A stretch of 64,000 nt of DNA from Pseudoclavibacter sp. AY1F1 (GCF_002931075.1 NZ_PSTQ01000004.1:124001-188000); one strand, 5' to 3'. Positions 35,128 to 46,436 are shown, counted from the first letter of the stretch. Program-made: numbers and translations. Notes: a model not told the origin generated them from the letters alone.

Positions 35128-37044
35128 TTAATTAATAGAAGACTTACCAGGATCACTTCCGCTATTTACCGCCCTTGCCAGTTGAATATGAACACCCGCA
35201 GCGACAATGACTTCCACGCCCAACCTCTCCACTTCTAGTTCAGGAATGACGATCTGATGGTCATATCCCGGAGGGTAGTCCACAAACGTGGCTCGAATCG
35301 GCGCCGACAGCTCGTCCCATTCAATTGCACTTCCGATTTTTGCAGCACCCATCCTGTCATTGAGCCCTCTCTTGCGGGCAACCGGTGAGAACAAGTCGGC
35401 GAGCCTCCGCGATGCGATCCCCGCAAAGGGTACAAAGTTCACCATGTGACTATTGATGGAAGCATCATTACTCGGAAATACACTTATCTCTTGTGAGTAA
35501 AGCGACTCAGCCATACTCTTCCCATAGGGCTCTACGTAGAAAACATTATCAATTCCGAACGAGACCAGATTTCTGGCACACTCGTGACAGGGGAAAGTCG
35601 TGACGTACATCGAACCACCAACGACCCCGACACCTCGCCGGAAAGCATCCGAGAGAGTTGCCATCTCAGCGTGCACACTCCTACCAAACTCGATGAGATG
35701 CATGATCCTTGTGTTGTTGAAGGACTCAACTCCAGCTAAACCTGCCACAGCCTCCTTGACTGGCGCCACCCCCTCCTCCGGGAGGTAGCTCTGCAACGAA
35801 GTCAGCCATTCCACTGCTTCGGGATAGTTCTCTTCGATAGCGCCAAGCGTGTGTCGCCATTTTTTCGGAGTGAGCAACACGTCCAAGAAAGAACGGATGG
35901 CATCAATTCGACCCACATCACTGGGGTCGAAACCATTGATGTGGTCTCGATGATCTAATCCATCGTTTTCTCGATATGGGCCACCATTCGGCTTTGCAAC
36001 CTCGTTCCATCCGATCGAAACTACAGATCCATGGGAATCTACCAATGCAGCACCGACGCTCCGTCCGAGAGACACCGATGACTGCGCAGCTAGGAATGCA
36101 GTGGACATTGCGCTCTCCTCGGTGGTCGGAGCACCGAACGGGTAGGAGAAGAGCTGCATCACTAGTCGCGTGATTTGTGCCGTAGCGACACGGTCAATCT
36201 CTTTGTCTCTTTCTCGTGCAGGATACTGTCGCGTCTCGGCTCGAGATCTAACGAAAAGATCCGCGAGCTGGAAAGTGTCGTCCACATTCAGACGAGTTTT
36301 GGGATCGAGGTACAGCATAGAACTCTTGATGCCAGCATCAATTGCAATAAGATCGCGCGCTAACGCAGTGGGGTTTACAGAACTCTCAACATCCTCATCT
36401 GTGTCAGAGTGACCAATATCTGTTGACACTTTGGATCGAGGACTCTTGCTTAGTTCCTGCCGATAACCTTCAACCAGATAGTCCAGGCGATCCGCGCGAC
36501 GTGCGTTCGCAGCGATGAGAAAAAATCGACTCCCATAAACCGATCGCAGAGTGCGAACCTCGGCAGGATGCATAAGGTGAGTAATGATGTATGCCACACC
36601 TTTTTTGCCACCCAGGACGGCCTCCTGAGTGAACTGCTCCCGTTTTTGATTTATTTCCAGCACCGCGAGCTTCCCCACGATAGCAGGATCAAGAAGTCGC
36701 AATGTATCGCCTGCACGCATCAGTCCTCTGTAGGAGGAAAACACGCGTTCACCTTCGGCGCTAGAAGTTGACGGTAAACTATTACCGGTGACGTCCCTGT
36801 AAGCTCTTTCGATTAAGTTAGAGAGCTTAATCTGCCTTACGGCATACCCAATCTTCTCCAAATCCAGCTTCAAGGCGTTCACAATGGAACTCGTATGGGT
36901 ACCAATCGGTCTGGATATGGCGAAATAAAGCGGGTGGCGAGGAAGGGAAGAAAAATCATCTCGTTCCGCCGCTCTTTCTGCGCCGAAGGACAGCTGCGGT
37001 GCGCGCGCACCCTCGACGTTCGTCGTCGCAGTAGGCTTCTCCAT
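35128..37044 (-). CDS. AvcD/DCD-like antiviral deoxycytidylate deaminase
   Basis: ATG at 37044 gives 638 aa; a GTG at 37296 adds 84 basic low-complexity residues that I doubt. The N-terminal NTPase-like domain starts YFAISRPIGTHTSSIVNAL, in place of a clear Walker A, as in this family, and RFFLIAANARRADRL follows. The C-terminal zinc deaminase domain has the ligands HAE (GRSVHAEMATLSDAF) and PCHEC (TTFPCHECARNLVSFGI). AvcD/DCD enzymes deaminate dCTP and dCMP during phage infection and starve phage of nucleotides. In Vibrio cholerae an RNA, AvcI, keeps AvcD inactive; no such RNA is proven here. Confidence 0.85.
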   Translation of the reverse strand: MEKPTATTNVEGARAPQLSFGAERAAERDDFSSLPRHPLYFAISRPIGTHTSSIVNALKLDLEKIGYAVRQIKLSNLIERAYRDVTGNSLPSTSSAEGERVFSSYRGLMRAGDTLRLLDPAIVGKLAVLEINQKREQFTQEAVLGGKKGVAYIITHLMHPAEVRTLRSVYGSRFFLIAANARRADRLDYLVEGYRQELSKSPRSKVSTDIGHSDTDEDVESSVNPTALARDLIAIDAGIKSSMLYLDPKTRLNVDDTFQLADLFVRSRAETRQYPARERDKEIDRVATAQITRLVMQLFSYPFGAPTTEESAMSTAFLAAQSSVSLGRSVGAALVDSHGSVVSIGWNEVAKPNGGPYRENDGLDHRDHINGFDPSDVGRIDAIRSFLDVLLTPKKWRHTLGAIEENYPEAVEWLTSLQSYLPEEGVAPVKEAVAGLAGVESFNNTRIMHLIEFGRSVHAEMATLSDAFRRGVGVVGGSMYVTTFPCHECARNLVSFGIDNVFYVEPYGKSMAESLYSQEISVFPSNDASINSHMVNFVPFAGIASRRLADLFSPVARKRGLNDRMGAAKIGSAIEWDELSAPIRATFVDYPPGYDHQIVIPELEVERLGVEVIVAAGVHIQLARAVNSGSDPGKSSIN

Positions 37045-37299
37045 GCCGATGGAGTCTACCGGCAGGGTCGTACACTTCCTCGATCGTGTCTGCGTGTCGA
37101 TTCGGGAGCTCTCGCCGCTTTTGACATACTTCCTGAGCTTGCGGGGGCGCAGCTTTGCTTCCTGTCCCTGTCCTCGCCGAAATTTGGCAGCCGTGCTAGG
37201 GCCTCGAGAAAGTTGCATTGGCCGTTCCGAACTCTTGGTGACACGTATCGACACGGGATCACGCCGCCGCGTATCGTCCACCGTCTCGACGCCCACGGT
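37045..37299 (-). other. 255-bp segment before the deaminase start, possible RNA or leader
   Basis: The frame is open across this segment but the translation is basic and low-complexity (e.g. RRGQGQEAKLRPRKLRKY), unlike the rest of the protein. It may be a genuine N-terminal extension, or an untranslated leader. In the AvcID system an inhibitory RNA lies upstream of avcD, so this is the place to look for one. Confidence 0.3.
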
Positions 37300-38085
37300 T
37301 CAAATGGGGAAGCTTTTGAAGTCCAGGTCGACCGGCATCGGTCCTCCTGGCCACGCTCCCCAGAAGATTGTTGCCTCGGTCATGAAGTTCCGCTGCGTCT
37401 GGATCTTGGCTGCAAGGCGGACGTCTGCGAGCTGGGTGGCGAGGACCCACTGCGGCCAGACGCCCATCCGCCACTCCACATCAATCTTGAACAGCCACTT
37501 CGCGCCCCGCTGGAGCCTGAAGCCATCGACGTTCTGAAGCGCCTGAACGTAGCCGGTGTCCTCGTCGGGTTCGCCGAACTCGAAGACGAAATCGTCGAGC
37601 AGCTCATCGTTCACCCACACGGCCGGTGGCCGGTACTCCGACTGAGGATCGATGTTCAATGCGATCGTGCACAGCACCCGCTCCCCGAATTGGTACATCG
37701 TCAGGTGCCCCCATGGGCGGAAGAACAGATCCTCGTCACGGAACAAGGTGGCCAGCTTCGCAGCGCCTCGGTCGCTGCGACGGAGCCCGGTGCGCTGGTC
37801 GACGTGATGGAGAGCGGCGTACGCGTCCAACCGTTGGTTCAGGGATTCGCCGTCGAGTCCAACGCCGCTGCTTTCCAGGTAGGCACGGATATCGCCCTCA
37901 GGTTCAACGGCGTAGCGCTTGAACATCTCAAACAGCGTCGCGTGTGCCTGCTCAACGCTTCCCATACCCACGACGCGAACTAACGCTTCGCAGAGCGCGA
38001 TGCGCTCGGGGACGAGCGCCCCAGCTCCTCGGCGCAGCTCACGAAGTTCCTTCACGAGCTGCATACGGAGCGGATCATTTTTCAT
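37300..38085 (-). CDS. Unknown protein upstream of the deaminase gene
   Basis: A 261-aa soluble protein starting ATG 38085. The first 80 residues are helical (MQLVKELRELRRGAGALVPE, then ALVRVVGMGSVEQAHATLFE) and the rest mixed, with W-rich patches (FRPWGHLTMYQF; WRMGVWPQW). No family recognised. It ends 3 bp before the open frame that leads into the deaminase gene, so it may be the first gene of that operon or an unrelated neighbour. It shares a 106-bp divergent promoter region with the 38192 gene. Confidence 0.55.
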   Translation of the reverse strand: MKNDPLRMQLVKELRELRRGAGALVPERIALCEALVRVVGMGSVEQAHATLFEMFKRYAVEPEGDIRAYLESSGVGLDGESLNQRLDAYAALHHVDQRTGLRRSDRGAAKLATLFRDEDLFFRPWGHLTMYQFGERVLCTIALNIDPQSEYRPPAVWVNDELLDDFVFEFGEPDEDTGYVQALQNVDGFRLQRGAKWLFKIDVEWRMGVWPQWVLATQLADVRLAAKIQTQRNFMTEATIFWGAWPGGPMPVDLDFKSFPI

Positions 38086-38191
38086 CCCCTGATCGTGTCA
38101 GTTTCGTGTCAGTGACCGCTACGCCTCTTTCCGTGAGGCTCGAAGTACCCCAAACAACCGGGGCTCGCTCCTCCGAGAAGGGACAGAACTC

Positions 38192-38494
38192 ATGTCGAAC
38201 AATCAGATGGTGCCGCTGTTCGGTGGACACCGCACGCAGCAGGGCAAGGTGCTCAGCACCGGCATCGCCAGGGCCGCGAAGCGCGAGGTGGAGCAAGTGG
38301 CTGCTCGAGCCGAGATTGCGGCCGTGACGGAACAAGCGCACGCGTTCCTCGCGTCGCAGGCCATGACGAACACAGCGACGCTCGTGATGCAGGCGGAGGC
38401 GCAGATGAAGATCGCGCCCGGTGGTGCTCAGTTCTACGAGGCCATCATCACCGGGTACGCGCTCGGTGCCGGTCAGCGAATCGCGAGCCTGTAG
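38192..38494 (+). CDS. Small mobile-element protein, unknown
   Basis: A 100-aa protein with AGAAGGGACAG upstream of its ATG. It is helical and alanine-rich (AARAEIAAVTEQAHAFLASQ) with no membrane segment. The function is unknown. It is the first gene of a tight plus-strand series leading to conjugation genes; its stop is immediately followed by the next GTG start. Confidence 0.6.
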   Translation: MSNNQMVPLFGGHRTQQGKVLSTGIARAAKREVEQVAARAEIAAVTEQAHAFLASQAMTNTATLVMQAEAQMKIAPGGAQFYEAIITGYALGAGQRIASL

Positions 38495-38782
38495 GTGAGC
38501 TTCTGGGACGCCGTCACGCTCATCGTCGGAGTCGCGGCAACGCTCTTCGGGCTCTGGGTCATCGTGACGGTGCTCGTGGTCTTCGTCCTCGACACCTACG
38601 ACGACTGGAAGGCTGCCCGGGTCAAGCGAATCGAGGCAGAGCTCGACGCCCGAGCCGAGCGAATGCGCGCCACCATCCTGTCCCTGGCAGACGACCTCGC
38701 CTCCGAGCGGGACGATGCCTCGCGGGAGCTCACCCGGGCCATGTTCCTCGCCACAGGGCGTACGCCGGAGCCGAAGGCATAG
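38495..38782 (+). CDS. Small membrane protein with helical tail
   Basis: A 95-aa protein with GTG start directly at the preceding stop. One hydrophobic segment (TLIVGVAATLFGLWVIVTVL) precedes a long charged helix (RIEAELDARAERMRATIL). This shape fits a small membrane accessory of a conjugative element. Family unknown. Confidence 0.58.
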   Translation: MSFWDAVTLIVGVAATLFGLWVIVTVLVVFVLDTYDDWKAARVKRIEAELDARAERMRATILSLADDLASERDDASRELTRAMFLATGRTPEPKA

Positions 38783-39016
38783 CTCCACTCCTCGTCGAGT
38801 GCGGTGTCGTTGCAGGTTCTACAACACCGGCTTTCGCGGCACCGCCCCGACGCGCTCATCTCTGAACGGTCCTCGTCGCTTCGCTGAACCAACTGCTGTC
38901 TTGGGGTCTTCACGGCTCGCAGCGGGTGGTCCGTAATGGGCGCTGACACCGCTACCCGAGCTCTTCGGGCGCTGCTTTGTCGCGTCAACTTTTACCTCGA
39001 AAGGAGGAGTCTCTTC

Positions 39017-39661
39017 ATGGACTCTCACACCACCCACAATCACCCAGATAAAACTCCGCTGCCGGGCAGCTTCAAGGCGGTCCTTGCGGATCCGCCCTGG
39101 CAGCTACAGCAGAAGGGCACGCTCGGGGCTGCCAACCACTACGACCTCATGACCGACCAACGCATCCTCGGCATGGGCGACGCCCTCAAGAAAATCATGG
39201 CGGAGAACTCGTTCTGCTTCCTCTGGGTCACCACCGCAACTGTCCCACTTGGCATCCAGGTGCTGGAGGCGTGGGGTTTCAAGTACACGAGCTTCTACTT
39301 CTGGGCGAAACCGCGGCTCATGCTCGGCAACACCTTCCGCAACTCCGGCGAACTGCTGCTGCTCGGAGTGCGCGGGAAGGGGACGAAGGTCGCGTTCAAG
39401 GGCCAACCAAACTGGGGCATGCACCCGCTGCAGCAACACTCTGCAAAGCCAGAAGAGGTGCACCACATCGCCGAGCGCCTCGTCGGCGGCGACGGGCCGT
39501 TCCTCGAGTTGTTCGCCCGTCGTCCCGCTCCGTCCGCCAAGCACTGGGACATCTGGGGCAACGAGTGCGATGCGACGATCTCGCTCGCGAAGTGGGGCTA
39601 CCCCGTCCCCGCAGACACCAACACGGAAGCAGCCACTCGGTTGCAGGACACCACGGCGTGA
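39017..39661 (+). CDS. MT-A70 family adenine N6-methyltransferase
   Basis: ATG at 39017 with AAAGGAGG upstream gives 214 aa. Motif IV is DPPW (VLADPPWQLQQKG) and WVTTATVPLGIQVLEAWGF and FELFARR-like LELFARRPAP are typical of the family. MT-A70 enzymes on phages and elements methylate adenine in DNA, usually to resist restriction. A 234-bp gap before it shows no other gene. It belongs to the element's gene series. Confidence 0.85.
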   Translation: MDSHTTHNHPDKTPLPGSFKAVLADPPWQLQQKGTLGAANHYDLMTDQRILGMGDALKKIMAENSFCFLWVTTATVPLGIQVLEAWGFKYTSFYFWAKPRLMLGNTFRNSGELLLLGVRGKGTKVAFKGQPNWGMHPLQQHSAKPEEVHHIAERLVGGDGPFLELFARRPAPSAKHWDIWGNECDATISLAKWGYPVPADTNTEAATRLQDTTA

Positions 39662-39673
39662 GGGGCGTGAAAC

Positions 39674-39874
39674 ATGCCGGACAACACCAGGCCGCGCTCG
39701 CTCGCGGAGAAGTTCTGGACGACCTGCCTGTACGTCTTCGGCGGCGTGATCCTGCTCACCCTCGCGATCGAGGTCGTGAAGAACATCTGGGTGTATCTCC
39801 TCATCGGTGCGGTCATCGTGCTGCTCATCACGGTCGGGATCTGGTGGTGGCGACGCCGCAACGGCTGGAACTGA
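39674..39874 (+). CDS. Small two-TM protein
   Basis: A 66-aa protein, ATG 12 bp after the methylase stop. Two hydrophobic stretches (TTCLYVFGGVILLTLAIEVV; VYLLIGAVIVLLITVGIWWW) end in a positive tail. Small proteins like this accompany conjugation genes of actinobacterial elements. Function unknown. Confidence 0.58.
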   Translation: MPDNTRPRSLAEKFWTTCLYVFGGVILLTLAIEVVKNIWVYLLIGAVIVLLITVGIWWWRRRNGWN

Positions 39875-39908
39875 AACCCACAACCACCACGCGGAAGGAA
39901 GGTCGGTC

Positions 39909-40118
39909 ATGAAACGACCGAAACGCGAACCCGCCAAGCGACACCGCATCACTCCGGTCTGGCGGGCAGAGCTCGACAGGGAAGCGCTCGCGAGAGCTCT
40001 CCTGCTTCTCGCGATGCATCTTGACGAAGAGGACCCCAAGCCTCATAACCAAGGGCAAACAACAGCAACAGACACGAACACAGACACAGAAGGGGGTGGA
40101 AAACATGCACACGAATAA
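39909..40118 (+). CDS. Small protein upstream of the coupling ATPase
   Basis: A 69-aa protein with AAGGAAGG before its ATG. Basic N-terminus (MKRPKREPAKRHRITPVWR), helical middle, and polar T-rich tail. The 3' end overlaps the start of the coupling-protein gene by 14 bp, so it is probably translated with it. Family unknown. Confidence 0.55.
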   Translation: MKRPKREPAKRHRITPVWRAELDREALARALLLLAMHLDEEDPKPHNQGQTTATDTNTDTEGGGKHAHE

Positions 40119-42243
40119 AAACTCGCCATGGGAATGGCGAGAACTGACCTGGCCAGACGCCCTGTCCCCCGGGCAAGCCCACGACGCCCTCGAACACCTG
40201 GCCTCGTCAGCCTCCCTCGGTCCCGTCGTGCTCGAACTACGGGCCACGAAATCCGGCCTCCGCTGGCTGCTCGCCGCGCAGCCCGCACGAATCCTGGAAG
40301 TCCTCTCCACGCTGAGCTCACACCTGAACCTCCGGGCACACACTCCTCGTCGCACCCGGCACGACGTCGAGCACGCGGCCGCGCTCCGGATCGTAGGGAA
40401 CGATCTCTCGCTCGAGAACACCCGGATCAGCGCTGCCGTTCGTGGCCTCTGCGGGGCACTGTCCCGTCTCCGAGAGGGCGAGGAGGTCGTGCTCCAGTTG
40501 CTTCTGGGGACGCGTCACCGGCCCCCGGTCCGCCAAAAGGAGTCCGCACAGGATTGGCTCCGACTACTCCTGGTCGGTCCAGCCCCGACACGGACGCCGT
40601 CCGCATCGCAGCGACACCGCAGCAGCCAGCACGGCTTTTCCCTCACGCTCCGAGTCGGTGCCAGCGGCACGACAGCTCCCCGAGCACGGCAACTCTTCGG
40701 GGACCTGAGCGGCGCTCTGCGTGTTCTCGAGACGTCAAGTACCAGGCTGCGTCTCACGGGCGACACCGCCCGACAGCTCACTGAGGCCAAAGCTCCGTGG
40801 CGCTGGCCCCTGATCCTCACCAGCGGAGAACTCCTCGGGCTAACGGGTTGGCCGATCGGGGAACCACCACTCCCCATGCTCGGCAGCATCCACCCGAGGC
40901 AACTGCCACCACCAGCCTCACTCGTGCGCACGGAACGGATTATCGGCACCGCCGTCGCACCCGGACACGGCGAACAGGTCGGTATCCCGATCCGGGACGC
41001 CGCCTTCCACACACACCTGCTCGGCCCGACCGGTTCAGCGAAGTCAACCGTCATGCTGTCACTCATCACGGCGGACATCGAAGCGGGCAGGGGCGTGCTC
41101 GTCCTCGACCCCAAAGGGGACCTCGCCGACCGCGTGCTCGACCACGTACCAGACCACCGCGAACAGGACGTCGTCGTCATCGACCCGACCAACCTCGCGC
41201 CCGTCGGGTTCAATCCGCTCGCGGGCAAGGCCCGGGACGCTTCCGTCACCGCGGACACGCTCCTTGCAACGTTCGAGGCGGTCTTCGCGAAGAACTGGGG
41301 CATCCGCTCCGCCGACATCTACACGGCCGCGTTCAACACCCTCGCCCAAACCCCGGACGCGAACCTGCTCTGGATCCCACCACTCCTGACCGACCCCGCG
41401 TTCCGACGCAGAGTTTTGAAGCTGATTGACGACCCGATCGGGCTCGGTGGCTTCTGGGCGCAGTTCGATGCCAAGACCCCGGCGCAGCAGGCCGAGGAGA
41501 TTGGGCCGGTGCTCAACAAGCTGCGCCAGCTCATCCTCCGACCAGGTTTGCGTGCCGTACTCGGTCAGAGCCAGCCGCGATTCGATCTGAACGAGTTGTT
41601 CACGCAGCGGCGCATCGTCGTCGTGAACCTCAACAAGGGGCTCCTCGGGTCCGACGCTGCGCGCCTGCTCGGCACGCTGCTCATCGGGCAACTCTGGACG
41701 AAGATCCTCGCCCGGCAACGCTCGGGACTTGAGCACCGGCACATCGTCGGCATCTACATCGACGAAGTCCACGACTTCCTCGCAGGCATCCCCGGTGACC
41801 TCTCTGACGCGCTCGCCCAAGCAAGATCACTCGGAGCGGCCTTCACGCTCGCCAACCAGTATCTGAAGCAGTTCACGCCGGCGATGCAAGCCTCGGTCGA
41901 GGCGAACACGCGAAACAAGATCTACTTCGGCCTCGGTGGCAGTGACGCCTCAACGATCGCTAAGCACACGCCAGGGCTCGACGTGCAGGACTTCCTGCTG
42001 CTGCCGAAGTACCACGCCTACGCGAACCTCATGCAGAACGGCAACTCGACCGGATGGATCTCCATCGCGACCACACCACCACGGCCCGCCAGCAGCGATG
42101 CAGCCGCGATCTACGCCGTCAGCCACGAGCGATACGGCGTCCCAGCAAGCGACACCGAACAACAGATCCGCGACCTCATCGCGCCCACTACAGCCGACTT
42201 CAGCGACAGCGACGACGGACCGATAGGGAGGAGCAGACGATGA
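40105..42243 (+). CDS. TraG/TraD-like type IV coupling ATPase
   Basis: ATG at 40105 follows AGAAGGGGGTGG; an upstream ATG (40021) is unlikely. The 712-aa product has an N-terminal domain without clear TM helices and an ATPase domain with Walker A GPTGSAKST near residue 313 and Walker B IYIDEVHDF near 551. The motifs GVLVLDPKGDLADRV and ANQYLKQF fit conjugative DNA-transfer ATPases of the TraG/TraD group. It would drive DNA into the mating channel. No relaxase or channel genes are in this window, so the element is either partial here or continues outside. Confidence 0.83.
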   Translation: MHTNKNSPWEWRELTWPDALSPGQAHDALEHLASSASLGPVVLELRATKSGLRWLLAAQPARILEVLSTLSSHLNLRAHTPRRTRHDVEHAAALRIVGNDLSLENTRISAAVRGLCGALSRLREGEEVVLQLLLGTRHRPPVRQKESAQDWLRLLLVGPAPTRTPSASQRHRSSQHGFSLTLRVGASGTTAPRARQLFGDLSGALRVLETSSTRLRLTGDTARQLTEAKAPWRWPLILTSGELLGLTGWPIGEPPLPMLGSIHPRQLPPPASLVRTERIIGTAVAPGHGEQVGIPIRDAAFHTHLLGPTGSAKSTVMLSLITADIEAGRGVLVLDPKGDLADRVLDHVPDHREQDVVVIDPTNLAPVGFNPLAGKARDASVTADTLLATFEAVFAKNWGIRSADIYTAAFNTLAQTPDANLLWIPPLLTDPAFRRRVLKLIDDPIGLGGFWAQFDAKTPAQQAEEIGPVLNKLRQLILRPGLRAVLGQSQPRFDLNELFTQRRIVVVNLNKGLLGSDAARLLGTLLIGQLWTKILARQRSGLEHRHIVGIYIDEVHDFLAGIPGDLSDALAQARSLGAAFTLANQYLKQFTPAMQASVEANTRNKIYFGLGGSDASTIAKHTPGLDVQDFLLLPKYHAYANLMQNGNSTGWISIATTPPRPASSDAAAIYAVSHERYGVPASDTEQQIRDLIAPTTADFSDSDDGPIGRSRR

Positions 42244-42404
42244 AACATGCCAGGAGTTCGAGACGAATCGGGAGACGATCCGCCCCACTGAACAAACCGG
42301 GACAGCGCCGCCAGACCGCGGCACACGCCCCGCATTTGGACGTGACTGACCCCTCCACTTGGGGTCCCCACCCGGCCGCATCGCTTTGGAGGCCACGACC
42401 ATGA
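42240..42404 (+). CDS. Small basic protein, unknown
   Basis: A 54-aa frame whose ATG overlaps the stop of the coupling ATPase (ATGA) and whose stop overlaps the next start in the same way. It is basic (MKHARSSRRIGRRSAPL). The tight overlaps on both sides are the main evidence that it is translated. No family recognised. Confidence 0.45.
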   Translation: MKHARSSRRIGRRSAPLNKPGQRRQTAAHAPHLDVTDPSTWGPHPAASLWRPRP

Positions 42405-43207
42405 CCCACAACGCACCGGCCCCAGCTCCAGCTCCAGGACGCTCGCCCGTTCAAGTCATGTTGATGAATTTCTTGTTGAAATTCAGATTCGCAACAACAC
42501 CACAACTCGCACGCCTCGACCACCAGCGCTACGGCAGCCGTGGGTCCGCCCTCCGGCAAACCACCCGCCACCTGGCGTCGCTCGAAACTGCCGGCCTCGT
42601 CCTGAGGCTCGAGCGGAGAGTCGGTGGCTGGCCAGGAGGCTCCGGCCCAGCCGTGTGGGCGCTCACGACCAGCGGCTACCACCAGATCACTGGCACGACG
42701 GGCGCTCGCCAACGACCGCGATTGCTCTCGACTACGTTCCTGGAGCACCTGCTCGCCGTCACCGAGACCCGGGTCATCGTCGCCGAAACGGTCCGCGAGA
42801 TTGACGGCGCGAGCGTGCATGTCGAGCATGAACCGGAGTGCTGGCGCACCTACCTCGGCCTGCATGGGCAGCGGCTCACCCTGCGCCCCGATCTCCGGCT
42901 CGAGATCACCACCCAGGAGTTCCGTGACAGCTACTTCCTCGAGGTCGACCGAGCCACCGAAAATCCCGCCCGGGTCATCGCAAAGTGCAGGCAGTACCAG
43001 CGGTACCGCCGCACCGGCCAAGAACAGCAGAGGGCGGGCGCCTTCCCAGCCGTGCTCTGGATCGTCCCGCACACCAAACGCCGAGACCAGCTCAATCAAC
43101 ACATCCGACAAGCCGAGCTCACCAGCGGCATGTTCCACGTGCGCACGCTCGACGAACTTCCGACGATCCTCCGAGACGGACCACCAACCTCAACAACTCA
43201 TCCCTAA
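42401..43207 (+). CDS. Replication-relaxation family protein
   Basis: ATG at 42401 gives 268 aa. The N-terminal winged-helix region (LLKFRFATTPQLARLDHQRYGSRG) and the later EVDRATENPARVIAKCRQYQ fit the replication-relaxation family, found on actinobacterial plasmids and integrative elements, where it is thought to help start replication or transfer. The C-terminal part (FPAVLWIVPHTKRRDQLNQHI) is restriction-endonuclease-like in fold pattern. It lies between the coupling ATPase and an ArdA-like gene. Confidence 0.78.
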   Translation: MTHNAPAPAPAPGRSPVQVMLMNFLLKFRFATTPQLARLDHQRYGSRGSALRQTTRHLASLETAGLVLRLERRVGGWPGGSGPAVWALTTSGYHQITGTTGARQRPRLLSTTFLEHLLAVTETRVIVAETVREIDGASVHVEHEPECWRTYLGLHGQRLTLRPDLRLEITTQEFRDSYFLEVDRATENPARVIAKCRQYQRYRRTGQEQQRAGAFPAVLWIVPHTKRRDQLNQHIRQAELTSGMFHVRTLDELPTILRDGPPTSTTHP

Positions 43208-43224
43208 GAAAGGAGACCACACCT

Positions 43225-43624
43225 ATGAATCCTGAACACAATCCCTACTCACGAGAGGAGTACACGCCGTCGGAAGCTCAAGACGTGCACTCACGCTTCG
43301 TCCCGAAAACGCGACACGAAGCTAGGGAAGTCGAACGTCTCAGCGAGCAACTCGGACCCGCCTTCGACATCTACCTCGAACATGTCTGGAGAAACACGGC
43401 CGTAGTCGACATGGAAGCCGATTTCGAGAACCTCTACTGGGCTTCCTACGACCGTACTGAACACTTCGTCGACGACTTCATCGAAAGCCTCGGCTGGGAA
43501 GACGCACGCAAGCAACTCATCCAGGACTGGGCTATTCCCGCGAACGTCCTCGTCTTCGACCGACAAGCAGTCCTGGGCAACCTCGATAACGACTACGAGT
43601 TCATCCGACGAGACGGAGTCACCC

Positions 43625-43641
<17 letters not shown>
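43225..43641 (+). CDS. ArdA-like antirestriction protein, divergent
   Basis: ATG with AAAGGAG upstream, 138 aa, acidic. The middle and C-terminus (FENLYWASYDRTEHFVDDFI, then WAIPANVLVFDRQAVLGNL and GVTHVFIA) resemble the ArdA C-terminal domain, a DNA mimic that blocks type I restriction enzymes. It is shorter than typical ArdA and lacks a clear N-terminal domain, so it may be a reduced form. The call is from pattern only. It would protect the incoming element from host restriction. Confidence 0.5.
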
Positions 43642-45526
<1,885 letters not shown>

Positions 45527-45590
45527 TGGCTTTCGTTTTCCGCGAGGACAACTCGACCATCCTAGCGGAACCTGGGACCTCCGCGCACCA

Positions 45591-45623
45591 CCGTGTCGCC
45601 GCCGTGTCGCCGCCGTGTCGCGA
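45591..45623. repeat. Three tandem copies of an 11-bp repeat
   Basis: CCGTGTCGCCG occurs in two exact copies (45591, 45602) and one ending GA (45613). It lies between tRNA-Pro and the reductase gene. Probably a slippage product without function. Confidence 0.6.
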
Positions 45624-45653
45624 GCATCGCTGTGGCGCGCGGAGCCACCCCTG

Positions 45654-46436
45654 CTAGTTGTAGAGCATCCCGCCGTCGACGAGCAGCACCTGGCCGGTCA
45701 CGTAGCCGGCGTTGGGGCTCGCGAAGAACGAAACCACGCCCGCGACGTCCTCTGGCGTCTCGATGCGGCCGAGCTGGATCGACTCGACATTCTCCTTCAG
45801 GTTCTGGCCAAGCGGCTTCCCGTTGATCTTCGACAGCTCACTATCGATGAGCTCCCACATACCCGTGCCCACGATGCCGGGTCCGTACGCGTTGACGGTG
45901 ATACCGTGCGTCGCGAGCTCCTGCGCGGCGACCTGCGTGAGGCCGCGCACCGCGAACTTCGACGCCGAGTACGCCCCGAGGATCGGGAAGCCCTTGATGG
46001 CCGCGATCGACGCCGCCGAGATGATGCGACCCTTCACGCCCCGCTCGATAAACGACTTCGCCGCGGCCTGGATGCCGTAGACGACCGAGTTCACGTTGAT
46101 CTGGAAGATCTTGTTGAGTTCCTCCTCCGTGACCTCGAGGATCGGCTTCACCTGCGCGATGCCGGCGTTGTTGACGATCACGTCGAACCCGCCGAGCTTC
46201 TCAAGCGCCGTCGCGACGGCCGCTTCAACGTCTGCCTTCTTCGACACATCCGCCGCCACGAACACGGCACGGCGACCGAGCGCTTCGATCTCGGCGACTA
46301 CCCCAGCAGCCTTCTCCGCCTGGAAGTCGAGGTCGGCAACCACGATGTCGTAGCCATCCGCAGCCAGCTTCAGCGCGATCCCGCGCCCAATTCCCTGACC
46401 CGCTCCGGTGACAAGCGCGACCTGTGTGACGGTCAT
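45654..46436 (-). CDS. Diacetyl/acetoin reductase, short-chain dehydrogenase
   Basis: ATG at 46436 with TAGGAG upstream gives 260 aa, the family size. The NAD site is VTGAGQGIGRG, followed by DVIVNNAGIAQ, the catalytic Ser in IISAASIAAI, and YSASK. The pattern after it (AYGPGIVGTGMWELIDSEL) is typical of acetoin(diacetyl) reductases, which interconvert diacetyl, acetoin and butanediol. The divergent neighbour is an AcoR-type regulator, consistent with control of acetoin metabolism. No dehydrogenase complex is nearby. Confidence 0.87.
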   Translation of the reverse strand: MTVTQVALVTGAGQGIGRGIALKLAADGYDIVVADLDFQAEKAAGVVAEIEALGRRAVFVAADVSKKADVEAAVATALEKLGGFDVIVNNAGIAQVKPILEVTEEELNKIFQINVNSVVYGIQAAAKSFIERGVKGRIISAASIAAIKGFPILGAYSASKFAVRGLTQVAAQELATHGITVNAYGPGIVGTGMWELIDSELSKINGKPLGQNLKENVESIQLGRIETPEDVAGVVSFFASPNAGYVTGQVLLVDGGMLYN

